Below, one piece after another: positions 7,816-17,158 of a DNA stretch of 64,000 nt. Under the pieces are notes generated by a model. The model did no database searches. It had not been told where the DNA came from and saw nothing but the letters and a program-made list of their open reading frames with translations. A program made the translations under genes and the position numbers. Source of the DNA: Microbacterium karelineae (GTDB lineage Bacteria; Actinomycetota; Actinomycetes; Actinomycetales; Microbacteriaceae); assembly GCF_009745985.1 (NCBI RefSeq), contig NZ_WFIX01000190.1, forward strand, positions 620,001 to 684,000, read 5' to 3'. Every line of letters begins with the position of its first letter. The stretch's first letter is position 1.

Positions 7816-8580
7816 TCACTCCGCGCCGCACGCGACGACGACGTCGCCGGGCGCGTCGATCGGCGGCTGCTCTCCCCAGTCGCCGAATCGGAAGGATCCG
7901 TCTCCCGACAGATCGCCCGCGAGGAAGTCCCGCGGCAGAGGATCCCCCACCGCGGAGATCGTCATCTCCCCCTGCGGTGTGTCTCCGGTGCCGAGGTAGA
8001 CGGACGTCGTCTCCGCGTCGGGAGCGGGTTCCATGACCGCCACGGACTCGACCGACGTCAGCAGCGTGCGCACGAGCTCCGCGGGGTCGAGCAGCGGCTC
8101 CCATTCGGCGAGCACGGCCCCGGGCGTGGGAAGGCACACCCAGCCGGAGGCCACGCGGCCGATGCCGATGTGGTCGGCGTAGGCGGCGTCGCCGGTCACG
8201 TAGGTGCCCCGCTCCGTGGCGATGATCCGGACGGTCATGCCATCGGCCGAGAGCTCGGCCATCATCTGCCCATCGGAGCCCGTGTACGCGACCTCGAGGG
8301 TGCGTCCCGGCGTCGGATCCTCCCGGGTGTTCTCCGGGACGATCAGCTCGGTCACCGTTCCCGAGTACGTCACGGCACCCGCCTCGCGCACCGCGCGCGT
8401 GATCTGCGAGATCACCCCGTCCTGAGGGATGAGCCAGATGCCGTTGCCGGGGTGCTCGGGGTCGAGGCGACCGACGTCGACGGCCGGCGGCACCGCGTCG
8501 TTCTTCTCGCGGTCGGCGGAGCAGCCCGACAGCGCGAGAGCGCTCGCGACGGCGACGGCGAGGATCCGCGCGCCGCGCAT
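7816..8580 (-). CDS. lipoprotein of unknown function beside the type VII locus
   Basis: 254-residue lipoprotein with leader ILAVAVASALALSGCSA (Cys near residue 20). The body alternates beta-rich segments (AVTYSGTVTELIVPE, GTYVTGDAAYADHIG) and resembles LppX/LprG-like lipid or peptide carriers in outline only. ATG at 8580 overlaps the stop of the upstream gene (ATGA), so it forms a two-gene unit with 8580-9158. That unit diverges from the secretion island, which suggests a surface accessory role. Confidence 0.65.
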   Translation of the reverse strand: MRGARILAVAVASALALSGCSADREKNDAVPPAVDVGRLDPEHPGNGIWLIPQDGVISQITRAVREAGAVTYSGTVTELIVPENTREDPTPGRTLEVAYTGSDGQMMAELSADGMTVRIIATERGTYVTGDAAYADHIGIGRVASGWVCLPTPGAVLAEWEPLLDPAELVRTLLTSVESVAVMEPAPDAETTSVYLGTGDTPQGEMTISAVGDPLPRDFLAGDLSGDGSFRFGDWGEQPPIDAPGDVVVACGAE

Positions 8581-9158
8581 CAGGATCCCGCGTCGGCGAT
8601 GCAGGTGCTCTGCGCGCCCTGCGCGGCGAGCTCGGCGGCGCCCAGCGTGACCGGGAGCTCGACGTGCTCGGCGCTGCGCACGACGAAGCAGGTCGTGTCG
8701 GTCCAGGTGCCGGTCGCCGAGGGCAGCCACGCGTCGGTGCTCGCCAGAACGAACTGCGTGAGGTCGGTCACGGCCCCGTCGCCGTCGACGGCGTACAGGT
8801 TGTAGGCGGCGTCGGGGCCGCTCCAGTCGACGCGCGCGTTGCCTCCGTCCAGCTCGATCGAGATATCGCTCACGACGACGTCGCTCGAGAGGATCGACGA
8901 CACGATCATCCAGGCGGTCATGCCGAGGAGCGCCAGCACCGTCAGGATCGTCGAGACGAGCAGAGCGGGGTGGCGCCACCACGCCCGGGGTCTCTGCTGC
9001 CTGGCCGTCAGCTGGGGGAGCGGCCAGCCGCCCGGGCCGAGCGGCGGCTTGGCGCTCGGCGTGCGCAATCGCGTGTGGCCGGTCTCGCCGCCGATGACGA
9101 CGCCGCGCGCGGCGCCCGCGCCGAACTGCGGATCGCCCGTGCTCGACGTCGCGCTCAT
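8580..9158 (-). CDS. membrane-anchored protein with extracellular FN3-like domain
   Basis: 192 residues. A Gly/Pro-rich cytosolic segment of about 70 residues precedes one TM helix (LLVSTILTVLALLGMTAWMI, about 72-95). An extracytoplasmic domain follows (VVVSDISIELDGGNARVDWS... PDAAYNLYAVDGDG) whose strand pattern looks like a fibronectin type III fold, with two Cys residues (TTCFVV, STCIAD) that could form a disulfide. ATG at 9158. No enzyme motif. Probably a surface component linked to the divergent type VII genes. Confidence 0.62.
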   Translation of the reverse strand: MSATSSTGDPQFGAGAARGVVIGGETGHTRLRTPSAKPPLGPGGWPLPQLTARQQRPRAWWRHPALLVSTILTVLALLGMTAWMIVSSILSSDVVVSDISIELDGGNARVDWSGPDAAYNLYAVDGDGAVTDLTQFVLASTDAWLPSATGTWTDTTCFVVRSAEHVELPVTLGAAELAAQGAQSTCIADAGS

Positions 9159-9180
9159 GTCCCACCCCCACTGAAGCTGC

Positions 9181-9198
9181 GGTCTACCATGGTAAGCC
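9181..9198. promoter_or_regulatory. palindrome in the divergent promoter of the type VII island
   Basis: An 18-bp imperfect palindrome (14 of 18 positions) with perfect core TACCATGGTA sits in the 84-bp gap between the divergent genes at 9158 and 9243. The position fits an operator controlling both directions. The regulator is unknown. Confidence 0.4.
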
Positions 9199-9242
9199 GC
9201 TGCTCGGCGGCGTCTGTGACGAGCGGTATGGCGGGAGGGTGA

Positions 9243-10475
9243 ATGCGTGCACGATCGGTCGGCGCTCTGGTGTGCGCCGCGCTCGTGCTCCTGCCCGTGA
9301 GCATCGCCGCGGCGGAGCCCGGCGACTCGGATGCCGAATCGGAGCGGCGGCGCACGGTGCTCTACGAGGGTCCCAACGCCGTCACGGTGCCCTATCTCGG
9401 CGAGGCCGAGACGGTCGTCGCGGACGGATGGCGGATCACCGACTGCGACGCCGTCGCGCGGGGATCCGACCTCATCGTCGGATGCTCGGAGGCGGGCTTC
9501 GTCGCGCGCGCCGACAGCTACGATCCGCGCTACGGGCACGACATCGTCGACGTGCCGATGACGAACGGCCGCACCACGACCACGATGCAGTACGTCGTGC
9601 AGCTCGAACCGCCGGAGGCGCCGGATTCGGCGCTCGCCCGCTATCCGAACCCCGCCCCGGCCGGAGGGGTCCTGATGATCCCGCTGAGCGATCTCGCGAT
9701 CGACTGCGCGGCGTGCGAGGACGGGGGAAGGGTCGAAGCGTTCTCGGTCGCTCCCGCCGGCGCCGCCGATGTGTCGGTCACCGAGACCCACGTGATCGTG
9801 CGTGCGCGGGCCGAGGATCCGGAGGACCTCGAGATCGTCCTGCGCGTCGCCGACCAGTTCGGCGGCTGGTCGCAGCAGATCGCCTTCCGGGTGCCCGTGT
9901 CCTCGCCCTCGGGTGATCCGCTGCGCGGGCTCGCCGTGTTCCACGAGATGCCGGGACGCGACGGGACGACGATCGCCGTCGACGACCTCGTCGTCGGAGA
10001 CGCGGATCGGGTGACGGTCATCGGCTGCGGCGAAGCGCTCGACGGCACCGTCTCCTGCGGGACGGGCGACGGGGTGCGATACCGCCCGGGCGGCGCCGAC
10101 GTCGACCAGGTGAGCGTCCAGCTCGCGCGCGGCGCGGATCAGGCCACGGCGTCGATCACCTTCGTGCGCGCCGGCGATGACGCGCCGCTTCCGACGGACG
10201 GGGTCGTTCCGACGGTCCCGTTGGGTGAGATCGATTGGGCGTCCACCGCCGAGCTCGAATCGCTGCAGTCCGCGGAGGATGAGCGTCAGGCGGAGGAGGA
10301 CGAGTCGGAGGGTGCGGCGCCCGAGGGAGATGCCGACCAGAGCGATGCGGAGCTGATCGGGATGCGCGTGTCGACGCCGATGCCGTTCCCGCAGCCGCCC
10401 GCCGAGCAGACGGGCGAGGCCGGCATGTTCGCGGTCTTCCGCGAGATCCTCGACCGAGTCGGGCGGGGAGCATGA
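9243..10475 (+). CDS. secreted protein, first gene of the type VII cluster
   Basis: 410-residue exported protein with signal peptide MRARSVGALVCAALVLLPVS and a likely AXA cleavage site (SIAAAEP). Several beta-sandwich-like modules follow, including VVADGWRITDCDAVARG and FGGWSQQIAFRVPV, with paired Cys residues that suggest disulfides (DCAACE, IGCGE...SCGTG). The tail is acidic and Glu-rich (QAEEDESEGAAPEGDADQSD) and ends in an amphipathic helix. It lies 49 nt before the EssC ATPase, so probably a wall- or membrane-associated factor or a substrate. No family recognised. Confidence 0.65.
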   Translation: MRARSVGALVCAALVLLPVSIAAAEPGDSDAESERRRTVLYEGPNAVTVPYLGEAETVVADGWRITDCDAVARGSDLIVGCSEAGFVARADSYDPRYGHDIVDVPMTNGRTTTTMQYVVQLEPPEAPDSALARYPNPAPAGGVLMIPLSDLAIDCAACEDGGRVEAFSVAPAGAADVSVTETHVIVRARAEDPEDLEIVLRVADQFGGWSQQIAFRVPVSSPSGDPLRGLAVFHEMPGRDGTTIAVDDLVVGDADRVTVIGCGEALDGTVSCGTGDGVRYRPGGADVDQVSVQLARGADQATASITFVRAGDDAPLPTDGVVPTVPLGEIDWASTAELESLQSAEDERQAEEDESEGAAPEGDADQSDAELIGMRVSTPMPFPQPPAEQTGEAGMFAVFREILDRVGRGA

Positions 10476-10482
10476 GGGTGGA

Positions 10483-10500
10483 CCGCGGCGCTCGCCGCGG
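10483..10500. promoter_or_regulatory. short GC stem-loop before the EssC gene
   Basis: A perfect 8-bp inverted repeat CCGCGGCG-CT-CGCCGCGG lies between the 9243-10475 gene and the EssC start at 10525. It has no T-run, so it may be an mRNA-stabilising or attenuating hairpin rather than a full terminator. Confidence 0.4.
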
Positions 10501-10524
10501 GGGTGAGCAGGCGAAGGAGACGAG

Positions 10525-13500
10525 ATGAGCGTACGGGTGACGCTGGGCGCCGGTGGCGCGGAGGAGCGGTCGTGGCTCCTCGACGTCGACGAGGCGACGA
10601 CCCTCGGCGAGGTCGCGGAGTCGCTCGACGTCGCCCCGCAGGCGCTCGTCCCCGCAGCGGCGCCCGATACCGTGCTCGCGCAGTCGGGCCTGCTCTCGGG
10701 TGCCGTCATCCCGCCCCGCGACCTCTCGGAGGAGGTCGCGGGGACGGTGCGCATCGAGATCATCGGCGGCCCGTTCGCGGGTGCGACGGTGCCCCTCGCG
10801 CGCGGCGGACAGATCGCTCTCGGATCGGGTGAGCAGGCGGACCTCCGCATCATCGATCCCTCGCTCGCGCCCGTGCATCTGGGGATCCATATCGCGGCGG
10901 GCGAGCCGGATGCGCCGCTCCTGGCGATGCTGACGCCCATCGGCGACGCCGAGGTGCTCGTGAACGGCACGCGCGTCACCGAGCCGGAGCGGATCGTGCC
11001 CGCCGACCTCGTGCAGATCGGCAGCGTCGTCCTGCGCATCGGCATGGCGCCCGTCTCCGATGCCGACCTCACCGAGACCGTCGGCGGACGCGGGTTCAAC
11101 CGGCCGAGCCGCATCCTCCCGAGCAAGCCGCAGCCGCTCATCGCGCTGCCCGGCGACAAACCCGACGATCAGGACCAGTCGCCGCTTCCCTGGCTTTCCG
11201 CCGTGATCCCGGTCGTCCTCGGCGTCACGATGGCGATCGTGTTCAGCCGGCCCATCATGCTGATGATGGCGGCGGCGAGCCCCATCATGGTGATCGGCTC
11301 GTTCCTGACACAGCGTCGTCTCGCGAAGAAGAAGGGCCTCAAGACCGAGCAGCAGTGGATCGACGAGATCAATCGGGCGGGCGAGCGCATCCGTGAACTC
11401 GTGACGCGGCAGCGCCTCGAAGCGTGGTTCCGTCTGCCGGACCCGGTCGTCATCCGCGACATCGCCCTGCGACCCCTCGCGCGCCTGTGGGAACGTCGTC
11501 GCGCCGACGCAGACGCCGCGACGCTGCGCGTGGGCGTGACGGAGATCGCCCTCGATGTGAACTTCGAAGGCGGCGGCTCCGATCGAAGCGCCGATCGTCG
11601 CGTGGGCGTCTCGCCCGCCCCCGTCGGCATGGATCTGCGCCAGGGCGTCGCGGGGATCGCGGGGCCGTCGGATGCCGTCCGCGCGCTCGCCCGCTCGATC
11701 GTGACGTCGTTCGCGACGCTGCGGAGCCCGCGCGAGTCCGAGCTGATCGTGCTGTGTGACGACGGGGGCGACGTCGAATGGGGGTGGGCGTCGTGGCTGC
11801 CCCACACGCACATGGGCGACAGCATCCCCGCGATGATCGGGAACGACGACGACACCCGCCGCGAGCGGCTGCGCGAGATCAGCGTGGCGCTCGACCTCCG
11901 GATGCGCATGAAGGGTCAGCGCGGATACGCGCCCCCCACCGAGGTGCTCGTCGTCGTCGACGGCGCCAGGCGCCTGCGCATGCTCCCCGGCATGGTGCCG
12001 CTCCTCGAGCACGGTCCGGCGCACGGCATCCACGTTCTCGCGCTCGACAGCGACCGAGCGCGGCTGCCGGAGGAGGCGAAGAACGTCGTCGTCGTGGACG
12101 GCGACGACCCTGCCCTCGCGACGCTCGAGACCCCCACCGCATACTTCTCGTCGGTGCTCCTGGACGGGACGAGCGTCCCGCAGGCAGAGCGCATCGCACG
12201 CAGCCTGTGCTCGATCCAGCACGTCTCGGGCGTCGGCGACGAGGCGCTCCTGCCCACGAGCGTCCGCATGGTCGACCTGCTCGGGATCGATCTCGAGGAC
12301 CCGTCTCCCCTCGTGCGCCGGTGGACGGCGTCGCCGAGGAACACCTACGTGGTGGTCGGCGCGAACGCCGACGGGGAGTTCGCCGTCGACATCTCCCGCG
12401 ATGGCCCGCACGCGCTCGTCGCGGGCACGACGGGATCGGGAAAGTCGGAGTTCCTGCAGGCGCTCGTGGTGGGGCTCGCGATGGCGAACCGTCCGGATGC
12501 CCTCAACTTCGTGCTCATCGACTACAAGGGCGGATCCGCCTTCGCCGACTGCGAGCGCCTGCCGCACACGGTGGGCATGGTCACGAATCTCGATGCCCGC
12601 GAGACGGAACGTGCGCTCGCCTCGCTCGACGCCGAGCTGAAGCGCCGTGAGCAGGTGCTGCGCGACATGGGGGCGAAGGATCTCGACGCGGCGTGGGCGC
12701 GGGATCCCGAGGGGGCGGCTCAGCGCGGCCTCGCGCGGCTGATGCTCGTGATCGACGAGTTCGCCGAGCTGAAGACCGAGCTGCCGGCGTTCATCGACGG
12801 CCTCGTCCGGATCGCCCGCGTCGGGCGGTCGCTCGGGGTGAACCTCGTCCTCGCCACGCAGCGGCCGGCGGGCGTCGTGACGCCCGAGATGCAGTCGAAC
12901 ATCAATCTGCGCGTGGCGCTGCGCGTGACCGACCGCAGCGATTCGAGCGACATCATCGGCTCCGCCGAGGCCGCCCTCATCAGCCCGTCGACTCCCGGCC
13001 GCGGATACGTGCGGGCGGGATCGTCGTCGTCGCCCGAGGCGTTCCAGACGGCGCGCGTCGCCGGGATCCGCCCCGGGGCGAAGCGAGACGTCAAGGTCCT
13101 TCCGCCGAAGGCGCCCATCGAGTGGGACCTCCTCGGCTTCCCGCCGCGATTCCCGCCCGCGCAGAAGCAGGCCGAGAACAGCGACCATGACGACACCGAT
13201 CTGCGCGCCCTCGTCGACCTCGTGACGGCGGCGACCGACGAACTGGGGATCCAGAAGAACCCGAGCCCGTGGCTCATGCCGCTTCCCGCGGTCCTGCCTC
13301 TCGACAGATTCGACGCGGAGCCGCGCGCGGACGGCGAGATCGTGCTGGGGCTCGAGGACGTGCCCGCATACCAGGCGCAGCGCACCCTCACCTGGAATGC
13401 CTTCTCGGGTTCGCATCTGATGTTCATGGGCGGCGCGCTCTCGGGCCGGACCTCGGCGCTTCGGGTGCTGCTGGCACAGGTCGTCAGCCGGTTCGCCCCC

Positions 13501-14856
13501 GAGGACGTGCACCTGTATGTGTGCGACTTCGGCAACGGCGCCCTCCTTCCCCTCGCCGATGCTCCGCACTGCGGCGCCGTCGTCACGCCGCTCGACGGCG
13601 AGCGGCTGCCGCGCCTCATGCAGCGCGTGCTCGACGATCTCGCCCACCGGCAGTCGGTCATCTCGGCCGCCGGCGTCGGCAACATCGGGGAGCAGCGCCG
13701 CGCCGCGGGCCCGGGCGAGGCGTTGCCGTATGCGGTCATCGCCATCGACGGGTGGGAGCGCATGCTGTCGACGATGAACCCGGATCAGCTCCTGACGTTC
13801 CGCGACCAGGTCATGCGGGTGCTTCGCGAGGGTCCCGCCGTCGGCGTGCGCGTTCTCGTGACGGGTGACCAGGGGGTCGTGGGCGACAAGATCGCGACGT
13901 TCATCGATACGCAGTACGTGCTGCCGGTCCGCGATGTCGCCGACTATCGCACGGCCGGGATCCATGCGAAGGACGTGCCCGACGACCTGCCGGCGGGACG
14001 AACCCTCTTCGGATCCGACGCGAAGGAGGCGCAGCTCGCGGTGCTCGGTCGCGACACGAGCGGAGAGGCGCAGACGACCGCGTTGCGACGCGTCGTCGAG
14101 GACGTGCTCGATCAGCACGATCAGCGCGTCGCGGACGCGGGCGGCGTCGTCCCGGTGCCCGTTCCGTTCCGCGTCGACCCGCTGCCGAGGTTCCTCGCGA
14201 TGAGCGCCGCCCGCGAGCTGCCGGTCGCCGAGGGGTGCGCACCGGACGGACTCGTCGTGGCCGTCGGCGGCGACCGGCTGTCGCAGTACACCCTGGACTG
14301 GCCCATGGACGGCGGATTCATCGTCTCCGGCGGCCGCCAGACGGGCCGCTCCTCGACGCTCGCGGCTCTGCTCGACCAGCTCGTGGCGAGGGGGTCCGCG
14401 ACGCTCGTCGTCGCGCTGCGTCCGTCGATCCTCACGGAGCGCGCCGAGGCCGCCGGTGTCCGCGTTCTCGGATCCGACGCGCTGGCGTGGGGCCCCATGG
14501 AGATCGCGTCGGCGCTCCCCGATGCCGACGGGCGGACCCTGTCGATCGTCGTCGACGACGTCGAGCAGCTGAAGAACTCGCCGCTGGACGCCACCCTTGC
14601 CTCGCTGAAGGATCGTGCCAGGTTCCTCTGCGCGGTCGACATCGAGATGACGGCGACGCTGTTCGGCGGTCCGTTCGCCGAGGCGAAGCGCGCCCGCCGT
14701 GCCGTGGTCCTGCGGCCGGGGGCATCGCTGCACGGAACCCAGGTGACCGGCACGCCGATCCCGAAGTTCATGCTCGGTGCGACACCCGCCGGCGGCGGCG
14801 TCTTCGCCGCGTCGCACGGGTGGATGCCCGCTCGCGTGCCTGACCTGCGCGAGTAG
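10525..14856 (+). CDS. essC: type VII secretion FtsK/SpoIIIE ATPase, EssC/EccC family with N-terminal FHA
   Basis: Motor of the type VII secretion system, 1443 residues. The N-terminal 200 residues contain a ubiquitin/FHA-like part and a FHA-like domain (GGPFAGATVPLARGGQ...), as in firmicute EssC. Two TM helices follow (PWLSAVIPVVLGVTMAIVFS, then IMLMMAAASPIMVIGSFL, about 215-265). Three ATPase modules follow those. D1 has an intact Walker A GTTGSGKSE (near 635) and Walker B RLMLVIDEFAEL. D2 (GGALSGRTS, near 970) and D3 (GGRQTGRSS, near 1268) lack the P-loop Lys, so only D1 should hydrolyse ATP well. WXG100 substrates are encoded immediately downstream. Confidence 0.93.
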   Translation: MSVRVTLGAGGAEERSWLLDVDEATTLGEVAESLDVAPQALVPAAAPDTVLAQSGLLSGAVIPPRDLSEEVAGTVRIEIIGGPFAGATVPLARGGQIALGSGEQADLRIIDPSLAPVHLGIHIAAGEPDAPLLAMLTPIGDAEVLVNGTRVTEPERIVPADLVQIGSVVLRIGMAPVSDADLTETVGGRGFNRPSRILPSKPQPLIALPGDKPDDQDQSPLPWLSAVIPVVLGVTMAIVFSRPIMLMMAAASPIMVIGSFLTQRRLAKKKGLKTEQQWIDEINRAGERIRELVTRQRLEAWFRLPDPVVIRDIALRPLARLWERRRADADAATLRVGVTEIALDVNFEGGGSDRSADRRVGVSPAPVGMDLRQGVAGIAGPSDAVRALARSIVTSFATLRSPRESELIVLCDDGGDVEWGWASWLPHTHMGDSIPAMIGNDDDTRRERLREISVALDLRMRMKGQRGYAPPTEVLVVVDGARRLRMLPGMVPLLEHGPAHGIHVLALDSDRARLPEEAKNVVVVDGDDPALATLETPTAYFSSVLLDGTSVPQAERIARSLCSIQHVSGVGDEALLPTSVRMVDLLGIDLEDPSPLVRRWTASPRNTYVVVGANADGEFAVDISRDGPHALVAGTTGSGKSEFLQALVVGLAMANRPDALNFVLIDYKGGSAFADCERLPHTVGMVTNLDARETERALASLDAELKRREQVLRDMGAKDLDAAWARDPEGAAQRGLARLMLVIDEFAELKTELPAFIDGLVRIARVGRSLGVNLVLATQRPAGVVTPEMQSNINLRVALRVTDRSDSSDIIGSAEAALISPSTPGRGYVRAGSSSSPEAFQTARVAGIRPGAKRDVKVLPPKAPIEWDLLGFPPRFPPAQKQAENSDHDDTDLRALVDLVTAATDELGIQKNPSPWLMPLPAVLPLDRFDAEPRADGEIVLGLEDVPAYQAQRTLTWNAFSGSHLMFMGGALSGRTSALRVLLAQVVSRFAPEDVHLYVCDFGNGALLPLADAPHCGAVVTPLDGERLPRLMQRVLDDLAHRQSVISAAGVGNIGEQRRAAGPGEALPYAVIAIDGWERMLSTMNPDQLLTFRDQVMRVLREGPAVGVRVLVTGDQGVVGDKIATFIDTQYVLPVRDVADYRTAGIHAKDVPDDLPAGRTLFGSDAKEAQLAVLGRDTSGEAQTTALRRVVEDVLDQHDQRVADAGGVVPVPVPFRVDPLPRFLAMSAARELPVAEGCAPDGLVVAVGGDRLSQYTLDWPMDGGFIVSGGRQTGRSSTLAALLDQLVARGSATLVVALRPSILTERAEAAGVRVLGSDALAWGPMEIASALPDADGRTLSIVVDDVEQLKNSPLDATLASLKDRARFLCAVDIEMTATLFGGPFAEAKRARRAVVLRPGASLHGTQVTGTPIPKFMLGATPAGGGVFAASHGWMPARVPDLRE

Positions 14857-14897
14857 CCGCGCCTCGCACCCCTCGTCGCCCCTCCAGGAGATCACCG

Positions 14898-15461
14898 ATG
14901 GCATCTGCCCGCTGCGTTCACTGTCGTTCCACGCTCGAGCCGAACAGCATGTACTGCCTGGGATGCGGGCAGCTCATCGGCTCCCGCATCGAACGCGAGG
15001 AGGTCGACGAGGGGTGGCGGTCGCGCCCCCGCCCGACCAGGCGGCAGCCGGATCCGGCCCCCGCGGCGGAGGATCGGACGATTCTCGCGCCTGAGCCGCC
15101 GCTTCGGCGCCGGTCGGGCAGGTCGTGGCCCGCGCGCGTCGAGCTGCGGTTCTCGACGGGGTTCGAGGCGATCGTCGGTGGGAGCGCCGTCATCGGCCGC
15201 AAGCCGGAGCAGGCGGCCGCGAACATGGGGGCGCAGGCGATCGAGATCGACGACACCACGCGATCCATGTCGCGTGTGCACCTCTACCTCTCGCTCGACG
15301 GCGGGCATCTCCGCATCGGCGACGCGGGATCGAGCAACGGCTCGACGATCGAGCGCGGAACGCGGACGATCCCGCTCGAGGGCGGCGGCGAGCACCGGGA
15401 GGTCCTGCCGGGAGACGTCGTGACGATGGGCGATGTGCGGATCTCGATCACTCCGGCGTGA
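14898..15461 (+). CDS. zinc-ribbon plus FHA domain protein
   Basis: 187 residues. The N-terminus holds a two-CxxC zinc ribbon (ARCVHCRS, MYCLGCGQ). A Pro/Arg-rich linker follows, then a FHA domain from about residue 75. The phosphothreonine-binding core is visible as GRKPEQAA..., TRSMSRVHLYL and GSSNGSTIERG. It should bind pThr on partners, perhaps regulating the adjacent EssC. SD CAGGAG precedes the ATG. It sits between the ATPase and its substrates. Confidence 0.82.
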   Translation: MASARCVHCRSTLEPNSMYCLGCGQLIGSRIEREEVDEGWRSRPRPTRRQPDPAPAAEDRTILAPEPPLRRRSGRSWPARVELRFSTGFEAIVGGSAVIGRKPEQAAANMGAQAIEIDDTTRSMSRVHLYLSLDGGHLRIGDAGSSNGSTIERGTRTIPLEGGGEHREVLPGDVVTMGDVRISITPA

Positions 15462-15484
15462 TCGGCGACCTCGCGCTGGCAGAG

Positions 15485-15506
15485 GCATGGGCAGTTCTGC
15501 CCATGC
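15485..15506. promoter_or_regulatory. 22-bp perfect palindrome upstream of the WXG100 gene
   Basis: GCATGGGCAG-TT-CTGCCCATGC has perfect 10-bp arms. It lies in the 106-bp gap before the WXG100 gene, about 20 bp upstream of a -10-like TATCGT. A near-contiguous palindrome in a promoter fits a dimeric repressor site. The half-site ATGGGC also occurs in the palindrome at 26784-26801. It could instead be a terminator for the upstream gene, but no T-run follows. Confidence 0.55.
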
Positions 15507-15567
15507 TCTGTGCGCGTGGTTCGGGATATCGTGACAGCGAGCTTTCCATCACACCCCGGAGGAACCC

Positions 15568-15861
15568 ATGGCAGAAATCAAGGTCACATCCGACTCCCTC
15601 GCCAGCGTCGCGGGCCAGCTGTCGAGCGGGTCGCAGTCGATCGAGTCGCAGCTGTCCAACCTGAAGACCCTCGTCGAGGGGCTCATCGCGGGCGACTGGA
15701 ACGGCCAGGCATCGCAGAGCTTCAACGAGCTGTACTCGCAGTGGGACCAGGCGGGCATCCAGCTCAAGGAGTCGCTGCAGGGCATCAGCGACCTGCTGAA
15801 CCAGGCTGCGCTGTCGTACGAAGACAGCGAGACGGCGATCGCGGGCACGTTCCAGGGCTGA
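15568..15861 (+). CDS. esxA: WXG100 family secreted protein (EsxA-like)
   Basis: 97 residues, the standard size for the family. It is a helix-turn-helix hairpin with the WXG turn at AGDWNGQASQSF. It starts MAEIKVTSDSLASVAGQLSSG and ends in a helix with a hydrophobic face. ATG at 15568, preceded by GGAGGAA. It is the canonical substrate of the EssC machine and probably pairs with one of the WXG-like proteins downstream. Confidence 0.92.
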   Translation: MAEIKVTSDSLASVAGQLSSGSQSIESQLSNLKTLVEGLIAGDWNGQASQSFNELYSQWDQAGIQLKESLQGISDLLNQAALSYEDSETAIAGTFQG

Positions 15862-15925
15862 TCTCGCATCGGTCGGCGGCGCAGAGATGTGCCGCCGACC
15901 TTTCGTCGGCGTCTAGGGGGATCTC

Positions 15926-17128
15926 ATGGTGCATTTCAGCGTTCGAGCCAGCTCGCTGACCGAGGTGGCGGCGCTGCTCGGCAGCGTCGTCGCCACGTTC
16001 GACTCCCACGTGGCGTCGGTCGACTCGTCGGTCCAGAGCACGCTCGGAACCTGGAAGGGCGACGACGCGACCGCGCTCCAGGAGAACTGGAAGACCTTCG
16101 TCTCGCTGTCGGAGGCCGTGCGCATGTCGTTGACCAACCTGCAGACGGGCCTCATGCACGCCAGTGCGGGGTACGACACGACCGAGACCGGCGTGCGGCG
16201 CTCGATGGCGCAGGCGACCCCCAGCGTGCAGGGGCTGCGCAAGCACGCCCAGAAGTTCGGCGCGGGCGTCGCGCGCGGCGAGGAGCGGGCCGAGGACATG
16301 GCCGAGTTCTTCGGGCGCGACTATGCGGGCGATGACGAGGTCGAGGAGTTCGGAGGCGGCGCCGTGCGCGGCTCCAATGGGCGGTACACCGGCGGGCGCC
16401 GCGGCGACACCGACGGTGACGGCGACGACGACTCGATCGGCACCGGCCCGTTCCTGTCGAACGAGTCGATCGAGGAGCTCGGCGACGCGACGGATGCGGA
16501 GCCGGCGGGCTTCGTGCACGGCGACGACGGCACGATCTCGCAGTCGCCTGACGCCGAGGGCGGATCGGTCGAGCCAGAGTCGCCGGAGACCGACGGCGGC
16601 GACGCGCCGGAGGCCGGCGGCTCTCAGGAGGGCGCGGTTGACGCCGACGGCGCCGAGGGATCCGAGAGCGACGCCGACGGCGCCGAGGACGGCGGCGATG
16701 CGCCGGACGGATCCGATGAGGCCGATGGCGAGGTCGACGGATCCGCTGACGAGGCGGGCGATGCCGACGGCGCGCCGAATGGGATCGGTGGCTCGGGCGG
16801 CGACGGCGATGGATCCGACGCACCCGTGTACGAGGGTGGGCCGGCTGAGGTCGCACCCGACCAGCTGAGCGGCGACCGGGAGTTCTCGACGATGCCCGCG
16901 TCGGCGGATGGCGTCGATCTCTCGGATGCGCCCGGGGCGACGGGTGACGGCGGGTTCTCGAGCATGCCGGCGTCGGTGGACGGGGTCGACTTCTCGAACA
17001 TGCCGGCCTCGACCGGCGACGGCGAGTTCTCGACCATGCCCGGCTGGATGTCGGATACGGGGCTCGCCGGAGGCGATGCGCCGAGCTTCGACGCGATGCC
17101 GGGCGACGTCGACGGAGCAGAGGCATGA
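15926..17128 (+). CDS. WXG100-like protein with long acidic low-complexity tail
   Basis: 400 residues. The first about 100 form a WXG100-like helical hairpin (turn LGTWKGDDATAL). A Lys/Glu-rich helix follows, then some 250 residues of Asp/Gly/Glu/Ser-rich sequence. Near the end are four related motifs of the type FSxMPxSxxGVDxS (EFSTMPASADGVDLS, GFSSMPASVDGVDFS and variants). The tail resembles an extended surface stalk or binding array. No enzymatic domain. Likely a type VII substrate or structural partner. Confidence 0.75.
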   Translation: MVHFSVRASSLTEVAALLGSVVATFDSHVASVDSSVQSTLGTWKGDDATALQENWKTFVSLSEAVRMSLTNLQTGLMHASAGYDTTETGVRRSMAQATPSVQGLRKHAQKFGAGVARGEERAEDMAEFFGRDYAGDDEVEEFGGGAVRGSNGRYTGGRRGDTDGDGDDDSIGTGPFLSNESIEELGDATDAEPAGFVHGDDGTISQSPDAEGGSVEPESPETDGGDAPEAGGSQEGAVDADGAEGSESDADGAEDGGDAPDGSDEADGEVDGSADEAGDADGAPNGIGGSGGDGDGSDAPVYEGGPAEVAPDQLSGDREFSTMPASADGVDLSDAPGATGDGGFSSMPASVDGVDFSNMPASTGDGEFSTMPGWMSDTGLAGGDAPSFDAMPGDVDGAEA

Positions 17129-17158
17129 CCTGGGCGATGGCGGTGAACGGGGGAGCGC

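Noticed and set aside
10156-14904. Minus-strand 1582-codon ORF opposite EssC
   Set aside because: Antisense shadow in GC-rich DNA. Arg/His/Asp-rich composition without domains, while the plus strand encodes a full EssC.
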